Below, piece after piece: positions 19,228 through 28,526 of a stretch of 64,000 bases of DNA; position 1 is the stretch's first letter, and every line of letters starts with the position of its first letter. The notes under the pieces were generated by a model that worked only from the letters and a program-made list of their open reading frames with translations, was not told the DNA's origin and ran no database searches. The translations under genes and the position numbers were made by a program. The stretch comes from Bremerella sp. JC817 (lineage in GTDB: Bacteria; Planctomycetota; Planctomycetia; Pirellulales; Pirellulaceae). The stretch covers positions 124,001-188,000 of the forward strand of contig NZ_JBFEFG010000281.1 in NCBI RefSeq assembly GCF_040718835.1. Reading direction: 5' to 3'.

Positions 19228-19392
19228 TGCCGCCCAAACGCCGAAAGACGTCTTCCTGTCGATTCACAAATTCGATGCGCAATCCCTTGTCTTAACGGTT
19301 TCAGCGAGATCCGACAACGCCTGCCCCAGCTTGCCTTGTCAAGCCAAATGACGCGTTGTCCTAGAGATCACATTGTGGTTCCGCCAATTTGT

Positions 19393-19419
19393 TTGACGGG
19401 CGTTTGAGATCTCTACAAT
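19393..19419 (+). promoter_or_regulatory. putative catalase promoter
   Basis: TTGACG (19393-19398) and TACAAT (19414-19419) are 15 bp apart. The -10 is good and the spacing short, so an activator may be needed. Transcription would start near 19426, exactly at the foot of a strong stem-loop. Confidence 0.45.
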
Positions 19420-19426
19420 GAAACTA

Positions 19427-19471
19427 AAGGAAGGCGTGACCCGCATGGCGTCCTACGCCAGACGCTTCCTT
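19427..19471 (+). other. 5'-terminal stem-loop of the catalase mRNA
   Basis: AAGGAAGGCGT (19427-19437) pairs with ACGCTTCCTT (19462-19471) with one bulged G, and the interior carries TGGCG (19446-19450) / CGCCA (19456-19460). If transcription starts near 19426, the mRNA begins with this hairpin, a layout known to protect transcripts from 5'-dependent decay. The ribosome-binding site (AGGGAG, 19498-19503) lies outside it. Confidence 0.5.
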
Positions 19472-19513
19472 ACACAACCATCCAAGCCTCTACTGCCAGG
19501 GAGATTTCGATTG

Positions 19514-20968
19514 ATGTCCGACAATAAGCCCAAGCCGACCACAACTGATGCCGGCATTCCCGTCCCCAGTGACGAGCATTCGTTAACCGTCGGTCGCGAT
19601 GGCCCGATTGTGCTGCACGATCATTATCTCATCGAGCAGATGGCGAACTTCAATCGCGAACGAATCGCTGAACGTCAGCCACATGCGAAGGGCTCTGGGG
19701 CGTTTGGTACCTTCGAGGTTACTCATGATGTGAGTGCCTTCACGAAGGCAGCCGTCTTCCAGCCGGGCACCAAGACCGACACCCTGATTCGTTTCTCGAC
19801 CGTGGCGGGCGAACGTGGCAGTCCCGATACCTGGCGAGACCCGCGCGGGTTCGCGCTGAAGTTCTATACGACCGAGGGCAACTACGACATGGTGGGGAAC
19901 AACACGCCGGTGTTCTTCATCCGCGATCCTTTGAAGTTCCAGCACTTCATTCGCTCGCAGAAGCGACGTGCTGACAATGGCCTGCGGGATCATGACATGC
20001 AGTGGGACTTCTGGACCCTCTCGCCCGAGTCGGCTCACCAGGTCACGTGGCTGATGGGTGACCGCGGAATTCCCAAAAACTGGCGACACATGAATGGCTA
20101 TTCCAGTCATACCTACATGTGGGTGAACGCCAAGGGTGAGCGTTTCTGGGTGAAGTACCACTTCAAAACCGACCAGGGAAATGACTTCCTGACCCAGAAG
20201 GAAGCGGAAAAGATCGCCGGCGAAGACTCCGACTATCACCGCCGCGATCTGTTCAACGCGATCAAGGAAGGTAACTTCCCGAGTTGGACGCTCAAGATGC
20301 AGATCATGCCGTTTGAGGAAGCGGAATCGTATCGGTTCAATCCGTTCGATCTGACGAAAGTCTGGCCGCACGCCGATTATCCGCTGCACGAGGTGGGTAA
20401 GCTGACGTTGAATCGAAACCCGACCGACTTCCACACCGAGATCGAACAGGCCGCCTTCGAGCCGAACAATCTGGTGCCTGGTATCGGTGCGAGCCCTGAC
20501 AAGATGCTGCTGGGTCGCATGTTCGCCTATGCCGACGCTCACCGAGCCCGCATGGGAGTGAACTACAAACAGATTCCGGTGAATCGCCCCAAGTGTCCCG
20601 TACACAGCTATAGCAAAGATGGCGCGATGCGGGTCGATAACGTTACCGATCCAGTCTACGCACCAAACTCAAAGGGAGGTCCTCAGGCCGACCCGAGTTT
20701 GAATCCGGTCCACGATGTGTGGGGAGCCCAAGGCGACTTCGTCCGCGAAGCCTACACGCTGCGGAAGGATGACGACGATTGGGGTCAGGCCGGCACGTTG
20801 GTTCGCGAAGTGCTGGACGACGCAGCCCGGGATCGCCTGGTTTCGAATGTGGTTGGTCACTTGAGCCAGGACGTTTCCGACCCGGTCCTGGAACGCGCCT
20901 TCACCTATTGGCGAAATATCGATCCGGAAATTGGCGACCGCATCGCGAAGGGCGTGAAGGGGAAGTAA
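19514..20968 (+). CDS. heme catalase (small-subunit, clade 3 type)
   Basis: This enzyme breaks down hydrogen peroxide to water and oxygen. The 484-residue length and absence of a C-terminal flavodoxin-like extension place it with small-subunit catalases. The catalytic His is 57 ([12 protein letters not shown]), the distal Asn is near 129 ([13 protein letters not shown]) and the proximal heme-ligand Tyr is near 339 ([14 protein letters not shown]). An in-frame start exists at 19418, but ATG 19514 has AGGGAG 10 nt upstream and gives the family N-terminus. There is no signal peptide, so it is probably cytoplasmic. It is monocistronic, with its own promoter, leader hairpin and terminator. Confidence 0.95.
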   Translation: MSDNKPKPTTTDAGIPVPSDEHSLTVGRDGPIVLHDHYLIEQMANFNRERIAERQPHAKGSGAFGTFEVTHDVSAFTKAAVFQPGTKTDTLIRFSTVAGERGSPDTWRDPRGFALKFYTTEGNYDMVGNNTPVFFIRDPLKFQHFIRSQKRRADNGLRDHDMQWDFWTLSPESAHQVTWLMGDRGIPKNWRHMNGYSSHTYMWVNAKGERFWVKYHFKTDQGNDFLTQKEAEKIAGEDSDYHRRDLFNAIKEGNFPSWTLKMQIMPFEEAESYRFNPFDLTKVWPHADYPLHEVGKLTLNRNPTDFHTEIEQAAFEPNNLVPGIGASPDKMLLGRMFAYADAHRARMGVNYKQIPVNRPKCPVHSYSKDGAMRVDNVTDPVYAPNSKGGPQADPSLNPVHDVWGAQGDFVREAYTLRKDDDDWGQAGTLVREVLDDAARDRLVSNVVGHLSQDVSDPVLERAFTYWRNIDPEIGDRIAKGVKGK

Positions 20969-21007
20969 CCGTTTTCCCTCGCCCAAATGCAGACGTTCAA
21001 AATAGAA

Positions 21008-21046
21008 AGAGTCCGTCGACCATTCATCGACGGGCTCTCTTTTTTT
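21008..21046 (+). terminator. intrinsic terminator after catalase
   Basis: A 12-bp stem, AGAGTCCGTCGA (21008-21019) / TCGACGGGCTCT (21027-21038) with one G-T pair, is followed by a T-rich tract. Confidence 0.9.
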
Positions 21047-21069
21047 GGCTGGTCTGGAATGTGTGGATG

Positions 21070-21483
21070 CTATTCCGACAGTTCCAGGTCCACTTCGTTC
21101 GTTCCGGCCTCGAGGACCGTCAGCAATGTGCTCGTCTGAGCACTTTGGTACTTCTTCGGAACATTTGGCATGTCCTTCGGTTTCATCGCGGGTGGCGAGT
21201 TCGGTCCGAGCGAGACTTCGACTTCTGGAGGCAGGATGATGACCTGGTAGTCACCTGGGTCCATCCCACCGGCAGCACGAATTTCGTACTTGCCTTCTTC
21301 GTCCAAGACATCGCTGGCACTGTCACCAGTCTTCTGATTGCGAAACGACACGGTCGCTTCGGCGACCGGTTGGCCCTTAAATGTCACGACACCCTTTACG
21401 GTACCAAGCGGTTCCGATTTGCTGCAGCCGCAGATGACCACGGCAGCCAGGGCGAGCGAAAACAGTTTCCAATTCAGCATCAT
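21070..21483 (-). CDS. small lipoprotein with carboxypeptidase-regulatory-like fold
   Basis: This 137-residue protein has a lipoprotein signal with lipobox ICGC (Cys20), then a single beta-sandwich domain (GTVKGVVTFKGQPVAEATVSFR) of the transthyretin/carboxypeptidase-regulatory-like type, common in planctomycetes. It lies 43 nt downstream of a DUF1559 pseudopilin-like gene and is probably cotranscribed with it. Two similar lipoproteins beside DUF1559 genes occur at 32508 and 37671. A structural or surface role is likely; no enzyme activity is suggested. Confidence 0.75.
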   Translation of the reverse strand: MMLNWKLFSLALAAVVICGCSKSEPLGTVKGVVTFKGQPVAEATVSFRNQKTGDSASDVLDEEGKYEIRAAGGMDPGDYQVIILPPEVEVSLGPNSPPAMKPKDMPNVPKKYQSAQTSTLLTVLEAGTNEVDLELSE

Positions 21484-21526
21484 CTTAAAGTTCTCAACGA
21501 TTAGAACGTGATTGAAATCGATTGCG

Positions 21527-22495
21527 TTACGGGATCGTCAGCACGTTGCCGTCATCGCGATCGACCAGGTTCTTCCAAGTCTGCACGTCGAGGGTTTCCG
21601 CCAGGAAGTTCACGTGACCGTCCAAGCCCAACGCCATCACGCCGCCTGGGTGCGCGGAGATAAGTGGCGAGTTGCACTTCTCGTTGCCCATCGTGGCGGC
21701 ATCGTAAGTACGGGTACCCAGACCACGAATAACCGTGGTTTCGTTCCAGCAGCGATAGGCGGCTCCGGTGACACTGCCGGCCCCTTTGACCTCTTGCATC
21801 GGACTGGTACCGTGCCAGCCACCATCCTGCCACGAAGCACGGATGTCGTACTTGGTGCCGGACGAGTCGACGACGTAGTCCCCCTGTTCGGCGACGATGA
21901 TTGTGTTCGAGGTACCGTCGGTGCAAGCCGACATGTTCAAGGCACGGATACGGATAATCATGCCACCTGCCGAGATCGGCGAGTTGCCGCTATTCACGTC
22001 GGTATCGGTCGACGAGTGATTGTTCGAGCCCGAGATCGCCACGTAAGAAGGCTCGATCTGCTCGGTCGCTCCGGCGCTGTTCGATTCGGTCCAGAACAGT
22101 TCCATCGGTGACGAAGGACAAACCATGTAAGGAGGCGCGATTCGATTCAGGACGTCCTTATTGTTGAGCGAAGCGGTGTCGCCACCACCCATCCAGAACC
22201 CACCCTGGTTCACCAGCAAGCGATCGTACAGATTGCCTTGTTCGCAGAACGGCAGGATGTGAACCCACCAGTTGGCGCTGTGACTTCCCTTGGCCGCCTG
22301 AGGTGGCAGCACGTTATGGGTGTCGTGATAGTTGTGCAGGGACAAACCGACCTGCTTCATGTTGTTCGAGCAACTCATACGTCGAGCTGCTTCGCGAGCC
22401 TGTTGGACAGCGGGCAACAGCAGTGCGATCAACACACCGATGATGGCAATGACCACCAGCAACTCGACGAGCGTAAAGCCACGAGACTTTTTCAT
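21527..22495 (-). CDS. DUF1559 pseudopilin-like protein (copy 1)
   Basis: This 322-residue protein has a type IV pilin/pseudopilin N-terminus: a prepilin-peptidase site with Gly6 before FTLVE, the conserved Glu at +5, and a hydrophobic helix. DUF1559 follows, ending with the HPGGVMALGLDGHVNFLAE segment typical of the family. Planctomycete genomes often carry dozens to hundreds of such genes, of unknown function. ATG 22495 is chosen over upstream starts because the pilin signal begins there. It pairs with the lipoprotein gene 43 nt downstream. The first 35 residues from the cleavage site are identical in the two other copies of this window. Confidence 0.9.
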   Translation of the reverse strand: MKKSRGFTLVELLVVIAIIGVLIALLLPAVQQAREAARRMSCSNNMKQVGLSLHNYHDTHNVLPPQAAKGSHSANWWVHILPFCEQGNLYDRLLVNQGGFWMGGGDTASLNNKDVLNRIAPPYMVCPSSPMELFWTESNSAGATEQIEPSYVAISGSNNHSSTDTDVNSGNSPISAGGMIIRIRALNMSACTDGTSNTIIVAEQGDYVVDSSGTKYDIRASWQDGGWHGTSPMQEVKGAGSVTGAAYRCWNETTVIRGLGTRTYDAATMGNEKCNSPLISAHPGGVMALGLDGHVNFLAETLDVQTWKNLVDRDDGNVLTIP

Positions 22496-22886
22496 GGGGG
22501 TGCACTTTCCTAGGTAGGACGGAGGGGGGAAATCGAAACGGAATGAATACGGGGGTTCGCACCAGGCACGTAGAAGCGCATGAATCCCGATCAACAAGAT
22601 TCGACGCTTCGGCCTGGCTTGAAATTGGGTAGGTAAGAAATGCCAGCGCGTCCGGAAGGTGGGTGATGGAGGTTGGGCGCGTTAGATTTTCTATCTCTGT
22701 TCTGGCAAAATTCTAGTGACCCCGCTTCTGGGACTCAATAGAAACACCAACTCCACTAAGAGAACTTACGGGTTAGAACGCGAATATAATTCGATTTTTG
22801 AACCTATTTTTTATAACACTCCACCAGCTTAACCACTTTGGGGGGAGGCGAACCATAGCCCGGCCGCGGTAAGCACCGCAGTCTTC
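22496..22886. other. 391-nt intergenic region
   Basis: This gap lies between the channel gene's stop and the DUF1559 start, both on the minus strand. An AT-rich patch at about 22780-22825 may hold the DUF1559 promoter, but no clean -35/-10 pair or terminator stands out. Confidence 0.4.
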
Positions 22887-24851
22887 CTAAGTCTCGTCTT
22901 CTGCGACCACCACCAGGCGGTCTTCTGGCCCGAGCGTCCAGCGGGTGTTCTTCTCTGGGATTAACTTCACCCCGAAGTTCTGCTGCATGTCGGTCTCCAT
23001 TGCCTGGATTTTGACACCGATACAGACTTCGTTGCGCTGCTGTGCGATCGCCATCATATCGGCGAACGAGACCTCGATCGGGAACGAGGTGAAGTAAAGC
23101 CGAGCCGGCTTCAGGTAGATCTCGGAACCATCTTCGGAGAACAAGTCATCGTAGACCGCTTTGATACTCGCTTCTTCGCTGATCTGGGCGAGGATTGTAC
23201 TGACAAACCGATTGGAAATGATGAAGTCGTGCACGCCGGCCCGGGCCACCAGTTCCTGGTTATCAGAGTCCATCACCTCGGTGATGATTTTGGTCTTGGT
23301 GATGTCGATGTCGGGCCCGGCTTCTGAAAAGATTCGCCGGAGCAGGATCAGAATGACAATTGTTTCCGAATCGGACGTCTCGGAATCCGCTTCCTGATCG
23401 CCAGAGCTGAGGATAATGATATTGTCGTAGTGAAACGGCTGCAGCGCTGTCAGCGATGGAATATCGGTCGGGTTCGACTCGATCAACTGAATCGTCAGGT
23501 TCTCGAGCGATTCGTTCAACTGAGCGATCGTCTGCCGAACGTAATCGGTTGGCTCACGCAGCATGATGTCGATCTGCGAGCCGGCTTGGACATAGTCGGC
23601 ATACTCGCGGACGATCATCGGAACCTTCTCGTTCCAACCGATGAGAAGCTCGCGTTCGATCGATGGCTCGCTCTTGCGTCCCTCGGCCAGCGGTAATGTT
23701 TGCGGTACCGCGACCGGCTCGGATCGAAATTCGATCGTCGAATCATCCTCGGCCAGAATCAGAATGTCGTCATCCTTCTGCAGCGTCAGGCTGCTTTCAG
23801 GATTGATCACCACGGTTCCATCCACATGCCGCAAGCCAATCGGGACGCCATCAGGAAAGTGATAGATCGCCTTGCCGAACGCGATTCCGCTCCAATCGGC
23901 CTGGTGAAAGTAAAGTTCACATCCGTCAAACGACAGCACCTCGGCATACACCACGCTTAGACCGAGGGAACGACTGGTTTGCACCAACAGCTTCGCCAAG
24001 ATCTCTTGCCCGTCTATCGCAGTCACTTCCGGCGAGATTTCCTCGGCAATCTCGCGGCTGCGTTGTTGGAAAAGTTCGACGACGATGTTGAGCTCAGTAC
24101 CCTCTTCCTTCGAGGCAACCACTCCGAGAATCGTCTTTATCGTGCGGATATCGCTGGCTGCTTTCTCCGCTTCGTTGGCCGACTCGCCGCACGATGCCAG
24201 GATGACGACGCTTTTGCTCGTCGGTAGCGAAACGATTTCCAGGTTATGCTTGGCGGAAGGCTTCCCCGAACGGGTTACGATGCGAGTCGTTTGCCTTTCC
24301 GGCACATTGACCTTCAAATAGTCGTCCATCTCTTCCTTGGGAAGATCGGCGAGAATCACCACGCAGGCATCGTCTTCACTTTCGTTGGCAATGATCAACT
24401 CGCGAAGGATCTCTGGTACGCGATGATTCCAGCCCAGGATCAACGTATGATCCGACTCGATCACGCGTGAGAACCCTTTCCGCAGCTCGGACAATTTTTG
24501 ATCGAGAGCGGTCGTGATGAACGCGATCAGCATCGACAAGATGATCACCCCAGCCAGGCCGGCCAGCACGCCAGAGACCTTAAATAGCGGCGAAGCGAAC
24601 TTGTCCTGGTTCATGTTCCCAGGGTCGGTCAGTTCCAAAAAGATGATGTAGGACTGCCCCAAAAACGAATCGTGCGTTTCGTGCGAGACCCCCTTCGGAT
24701 GCATCAACATGCTCACGCCGCGCAGGCCAGCCAGCAGCCCGAACAGCACCAGAAACACCACCACCAGGCTGAAGAAGATCGATCGCCCTCCTTTGGAGAT
24801 GAACGTATCGAACTTGTACCTCAGGCGTTCACGCAAAGTGGGTGTAGGCAC
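22887..24851 (-). CDS. CASTOR/POLLUX-like ion channel with two RCK-type domains
   Basis: This 654-residue membrane protein has hydrophobic helices at about 24-46 and 92-114 separated by a pore-like re-entrant stretch (SYIIFLELTDPG, 67-78). Two TrkA-N/RCK-type regulatory regions follow, beginning with HTLILGWNHRVPEIL (135-149) and ELLIGWNEKVPMIV (near 402). The twin GWN motif is characteristic of the CASTOR/POLLUX family, known in plants as nuclear-envelope channels for symbiosis signalling and present in scattered bacteria. A cation-channel role is therefore likely; the ion is not inferable. Translation starts at GTG 24851. An oxidoreductase gene lies 273 nt upstream on the same strand. Confidence 0.8.
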   Translation of the reverse strand: MPTPTLRERLRYKFDTFISKGGRSIFFSLVVVFLVLFGLLAGLRGVSMLMHPKGVSHETHDSFLGQSYIIFLELTDPGNMNQDKFASPLFKVSGVLAGLAGVIILSMLIAFITTALDQKLSELRKGFSRVIESDHTLILGWNHRVPEILRELIIANESEDDACVVILADLPKEEMDDYLKVNVPERQTTRIVTRSGKPSAKHNLEIVSLPTSKSVVILASCGESANEAEKAASDIRTIKTILGVVASKEEGTELNIVVELFQQRSREIAEEISPEVTAIDGQEILAKLLVQTSRSLGLSVVYAEVLSFDGCELYFHQADWSGIAFGKAIYHFPDGVPIGLRHVDGTVVINPESSLTLQKDDDILILAEDDSTIEFRSEPVAVPQTLPLAEGRKSEPSIERELLIGWNEKVPMIVREYADYVQAGSQIDIMLREPTDYVRQTIAQLNESLENLTIQLIESNPTDIPSLTALQPFHYDNIIILSSGDQEADSETSDSETIVILILLRRIFSEAGPDIDITKTKIITEVMDSDNQELVARAGVHDFIISNRFVSTILAQISEEASIKAVYDDLFSEDGSEIYLKPARLYFTSFPIEVSFADMMAIAQQRNEVCIGVKIQAMETDMQQNFGVKLIPEKNTRWTLGPEDRLVVVAEDET

Positions 24852-25076
24852 GGCGATTCCTCACAAGAGCAAGACGTTTCAGCTGGTGCGGCAACGAGGT
24901 TGCGAGACAAGATCGACGCGCGAAAGATGCCTTTCCGCGATCCGCTCGACTGGCAGTCTTATAACCGACTGCTGATGTCGAAACCAGCATTTTCCTGCGG
25001 GAATTGTCAGAGTCTTGCGGCGCGAGAATTTGGCGGTTTTCGCCTTGTTTTCCGTTGGCTAGCCGCATGAAGATTG

Positions 25077-25104
25077 GGCGTTTCCAGCCACTGCCGGAAA
25101 CGCC
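25077..25104 (-). terminator. stem-loop between old yellow enzyme and channel genes
   Basis: GGCGTTTCC (25077-25085) and GGAAACGCC (25096-25104) form a perfect 9-bp stem 20 nt beyond the stop of the oxidoreductase gene. There is no strong T-tract on either strand, so terminator strength is uncertain. Confidence 0.5.
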
Positions 25105-25124
25105 TTGATTTCGCCGAGACCGCG

Positions 25125-26222
25125 TTAATCGGCCGACTCCAAAGTTGGATAGTCGGTATAGCCAACCGGACCTGGCGTGTAGTAAGTGTCGGGATTAGGC
25201 TCGTTCAGCGAGGCATCCTGCATCAACCGTTCTGGCAAGTCAGGATTGGCAATGAACTTCTGCCCGAACGCGATCGCGTCGGCTTCACCCCGCTCCAAAC
25301 AGTCAATTGCCGTGTCTCGGTCGTAGCCACCATTGGCGATGAAGACGCCGTCGTACAACTTACGAATCTCAGGCGTGACTCGCGGTGCATCCGGATTGTA
25401 GATCCGACCTGGGCGAATCGATTCCGCCACATGCAAGTAAGCGAGCCCCAGCGGATTCAAAACTCCCGCGACGTAGCGAAACAGCGTAATCGGATCGCTG
25501 TCGAACATGCCGGTTCCATTCATCGTCGGGCTGATGCGCAGGCCAGTTCGATCGGCCGACCAGGCATCGGTCACCGCTTCGATCACTTCCAGCAGAAACC
25601 GAGTCCGGTTCTCTTTCGATCCGCCATACTCGTCGGTGCGTTGATTGGAACCGTCACGCAGAAACTCGTCGATCAAGTAACCGTTGGCACCATGGATCTC
25701 GACTCCATCGAAGCCAGCATCTCGGGCACGTCGTGTTGCCGCGGCGTAGTCCTCGACAATCGCACGAATCTCGGGCTTGGTCAGTTCGTGAGGCACAACG
25801 TACGGCTTCTTTCCAGTCGGCGTATGAGCTTCGCCGGCGGCCAGAATTGGACTCGGTCCAACTGGCAGCTTGCCATCTTGATAGTCAGGATGCGAAACAC
25901 GCCCCATGTGCCAAAGCTGCACGACGATGCGTCCGCCGGCGTTGTGCACCGCATCGGTAACCTTCCGCCAACCGGCGACCTGTTCGTCGGAGTAGATCGC
26001 CGGAGCACCATGCCATCCGAAACCTTGCGGGCTGATCGCCGTCGCTTCCGAGATAATCAGCGCCGCACTGGCCCGCTGGGTGTAGTACTCGGCCATCAGA
26101 TCATTCGGAATCCGATCGGTGGCCCGGGCACGCGTGAGAGGAGACATCAGAATCCGATGAGGCATCTGAAACGCCCCGGCCTGAATCGGTTGAAACAGGA
26201 CGTCATCATCGTGGGTCGACAT
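25125..26222 (-). CDS. old yellow enzyme family ene-reductase
   Basis: This FMN-dependent TIM-barrel protein, 365 residues, resembles NemA/xenobiotic reductases, which reduce activated alkenes, maleimides or nitro-compounds with NADPH. The start LFQPIQAGAFQMPHRILMSPLTR is typical. The substrate-binding pair His177/Asn180 and Tyr182 are in EIHGANGYLIDEFLRD. The usual phosphate-binding region near the C-terminus (IANGGYDRDTA and ADAIAFGQKFIANPDLPERL) is intact. It is probably cytoplasmic and involved in electrophile detoxification. No regulator gene is adjacent. Confidence 0.92.
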   Translation of the reverse strand: MSTHDDDVLFQPIQAGAFQMPHRILMSPLTRARATDRIPNDLMAEYYTQRASAALIISEATAISPQGFGWHGAPAIYSDEQVAGWRKVTDAVHNAGGRIVVQLWHMGRVSHPDYQDGKLPVGPSPILAAGEAHTPTGKKPYVVPHELTKPEIRAIVEDYAAATRRARDAGFDGVEIHGANGYLIDEFLRDGSNQRTDEYGGSKENRTRFLLEVIEAVTDAWSADRTGLRISPTMNGTGMFDSDPITLFRYVAGVLNPLGLAYLHVAESIRPGRIYNPDAPRVTPEIRKLYDGVFIANGGYDRDTAIDCLERGEADAIAFGQKFIANPDLPERLMQDASLNEPNPDTYYTPGPVGYTDYPTLESAD

Positions 26223-26591
26223 CGGCAGCGTCTCCAGTGTAGAGATGGAAAGACCAAGCGAAGCCGAATTCTAGGCAGCATCCCACAAGTCGGCCACCCC
26301 TTGCGATGTCTCGTGTCGACCCTACACGCGTTTGGCCTTCTAAAGTGCGAAACATTCACTTCGAAAATGAGAACCTTTCCGCCGGCAAGCCAACCTTCAC
26401 GAAACCTTCTCGGTTGGCGTTGTTCCTTTTTGAACGAATGACCTGCATCGAAACGAAATCGATCCAGCTCATCGAGCGGGATCGATTGCCTTGTCTTCAA
26501 TGGCGATGACGCTCGTGCTTAGACGATCGACAACCACTTAGCAGTCACGATGCTGAGTGCCGAGCTCATGGATGAAGACATATCGATCTAA

Positions 26592-27011
26592 GCAACATCC
26601 GATGCCGTCTCTACCCGTACCACGATCTCGAACAACACGGTCATGCACGCGGCTTCAGACACCATCACTCGCGCTATCGATTTCGAATTGCGAGAAACGA
26701 CCACGGATATCAACTTCCCAGACAACACGGTCGATGTCGGATTCCTGGTTAGTGGGACCCGGTTCTTAGTGGAAGACTCGGCGACTGCGAACGTGCGAAT
26801 GCTGAATACCACGATCGACAGCTTCTTCTCCATCGAGACGACCGCGAGCAATCTCAACTACGAGGTATTCAACGGCCAATCGGTTCCAGCGCCGCTCTCT
26901 ACGGCCGATGCTTCCGGCCAGAACACTATCGGTGGAATCTTCTCGATCACTACTGGGTCTGGAACAAGCAACACTCGCGTGGCACCCAACAGCCTTCCGA
27001 TCCCAGAATAG
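26592..27011 (+). pseudogene. remnant of a beta-helix-type surface protein
   Basis: An open frame without a convincing start runs from just after a stop at 26589-26591 to a TAG at 27009. Its translation (starting ATSDAVSTRTTISNNTV) is rich in Thr, Ser and Asn, with repeated short strands such as ISNNTV and FPDNTVDV. This resembles C-terminal rungs of parallel beta-helix surface proteins. An ATG exists at 26643 (122 codons), but no ribosome-binding site or signal peptide is seen. It lies in an otherwise empty 948-nt gap, so I favour a decayed 3' fragment of a larger gene. A small intact gene cannot be excluded. Confidence 0.4.
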
Positions 27012-27170
27012 CTAGTCGGCGGGACCGGCAAGGGGGCGAAAACGTGCCTGACGTGGGGTAGCTGCCGAACTGCTTAATTTCGGCAGGCCCCGGTTAGAGT
27101 CGGAACTGGTTGTCCGCTATAACATAAGGACCAGTTTCCCCCACGAATCTTGCCCTGAGGAACCGCCCTT

Positions 27171-28454
27171 ATGTCGCGCACGAAAAGTCACGAGATTTTT
27201 GCCCGAGCCAAGCATTTGATGCCAGGCGGGGTCAATAGTCCGGCCCGTGCTTTCGGGGCGGTCGGTGGCGAACCCATCGTGTTCGAGCGTGGCGAAGGGG
27301 CCTATCTCTACGACGTCGATGGCAATCGCTATATCGACTACATCGGATCGTGGGGGCCAATGATCCTGGGGCATCTCCATCCGGTCGTAAAAGAGGCCCT
27401 GCATGCCGCCGTCGATCAAGGGACCAGCTTTGGTGCTCCGACCGAACGCGAGAACACCCTCGCCGAGTTGATCATCGATATCGTTCCTTCGGTCGAACAG
27501 GTCCGTCTAGTGAATAGCGGCACCGAGGCGACCATGAGCGCCATCCGCCTGGCACGGGGCTTCACCGGTCGTCATAAGATCGTGAAGTTCGCCGGCAACT
27601 ACCATGGCCACGTCGATAGCCTGCTGGTGGCGGCGGGAAGTGCGGCAGCCACGCTTGGCGTACCGAACTCGCCTGGCGTTACCCCTGGCACGGCTCAAGA
27701 CACGATCGTTCTTCCCTACAACGATATCCAGGCCCTGACTCAGCTATTCGAGACCCACAAAGAAGACATCGCCGGCGTGATCTTCGAGCCCGTCGTCGGC
27801 AACATGGGCTGCGTGCCACCGGCCAAGGGTTTTCTGGAAACCATGCGTGAGCTGTGCACCCACTACGGTGCCGTCATGATCATGGACGAAGTGATGACCG
27901 GTTTCCGTGTGGCGATGGGTGGTGCGCAACAACTATTTGGGGTCACGCCCGATCTGACCACGATGGGCAAGATCGTCGGCGGTGGTCTGCCGATCGGTGC
28001 CTATGGCGGTCGAGCCGATATCATGGGGCACATTCTACCCGCCGGCGAAGTCTTCCAGGCCGGAACCTTGAGCGGCAACCCTCTGGCCACCGCGGCCGGC
28101 ATCGCCACGCTCAAGACGTTGAAAGAAACGAATCCTTATCCCGAGCTCGACGCGAAAACGAAGCGTCTGGAAGAAGGCCTCATGGCGGCTGCCAGCGCGG
28201 CAGGAATTCCAACCGTGTCTGGACGGGTCGGCAGCATGTTGACGATCTTCTTCCACAACGAACCCGTTCTGAACTGGGACATCGCCGCCCAGTGTGATAC
28301 CGCAGCCTACGGTCGGTTCTTCTGGCAACTGATCGAACGAGGCGTCTATTTCCCCTGCAGCCAGTACGAAGCACTATTCGTTTCGGCAGCCCATACCGAC
28401 GAAGATATCACCGCCACGATCGACGCCGCGAAAGAAGCGTTCAAGGCGTTGTAG
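27171..28454 (+). CDS. hemL: glutamate-1-semialdehyde 2,1-aminomutase
   Basis: HemL converts glutamate-1-semialdehyde to 5-aminolevulinate in the C5 route to heme. It is a 427-residue class III PLP aminotransferase-fold enzyme. The PLP lysine is Lys267 in TTMGKIVGGGLPIGAYGG. The GTSFGAPTE loop (84-92), the NSGTEATMSAIRLAR motif (115-129) and MIMDEVMTGFR (237-246) match the family. A TATAAC -10-like element lies at 27118-27123, with no good -35. The gene is single and converges on tsaB. Confidence 0.96.
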   Translation: MSRTKSHEIFARAKHLMPGGVNSPARAFGAVGGEPIVFERGEGAYLYDVDGNRYIDYIGSWGPMILGHLHPVVKEALHAAVDQGTSFGAPTERENTLAELIIDIVPSVEQVRLVNSGTEATMSAIRLARGFTGRHKIVKFAGNYHGHVDSLLVAAGSAAATLGVPNSPGVTPGTAQDTIVLPYNDIQALTQLFETHKEDIAGVIFEPVVGNMGCVPPAKGFLETMRELCTHYGAVMIMDEVMTGFRVAMGGAQQLFGVTPDLTTMGKIVGGGLPIGAYGGRADIMGHILPAGEVFQAGTLSGNPLATAAGIATLKTLKETNPYPELDAKTKRLEEGLMAAASAAGIPTVSGRVGSMLTIFFHNEPVLNWDIAAQCDTAAYGRFFWQLIERGVYFPCSQYEALFVSAAHTDEDITATIDAAKEAFKAL

Positions 28455-28483
28455 AAGTCGCCCGCGCGGCATTGCGAAAGCAA

Positions 28484-28509
28484 GCAGGGAAACGAGCGTG
28501 TTTCCCTGC
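28484..28509. terminator. bidirectional stem-loop between hemL and tsaB
   Basis: GCAGGGAAAC (28484-28493) and GTTTCCCTGC (28500-28509) form a perfect 10-bp stem with a 6-nt loop between the converging genes. No T-tract is present on the plus strand. Confidence 0.6.
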
Positions 28510-28526
28510 GGGAGAGTGGGGCCAGC

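Noticed and set aside
25074..26441. 455-residue plus-strand open frame
   Set aside because: It is antisense to the old yellow enzyme gene, which has a full active site.
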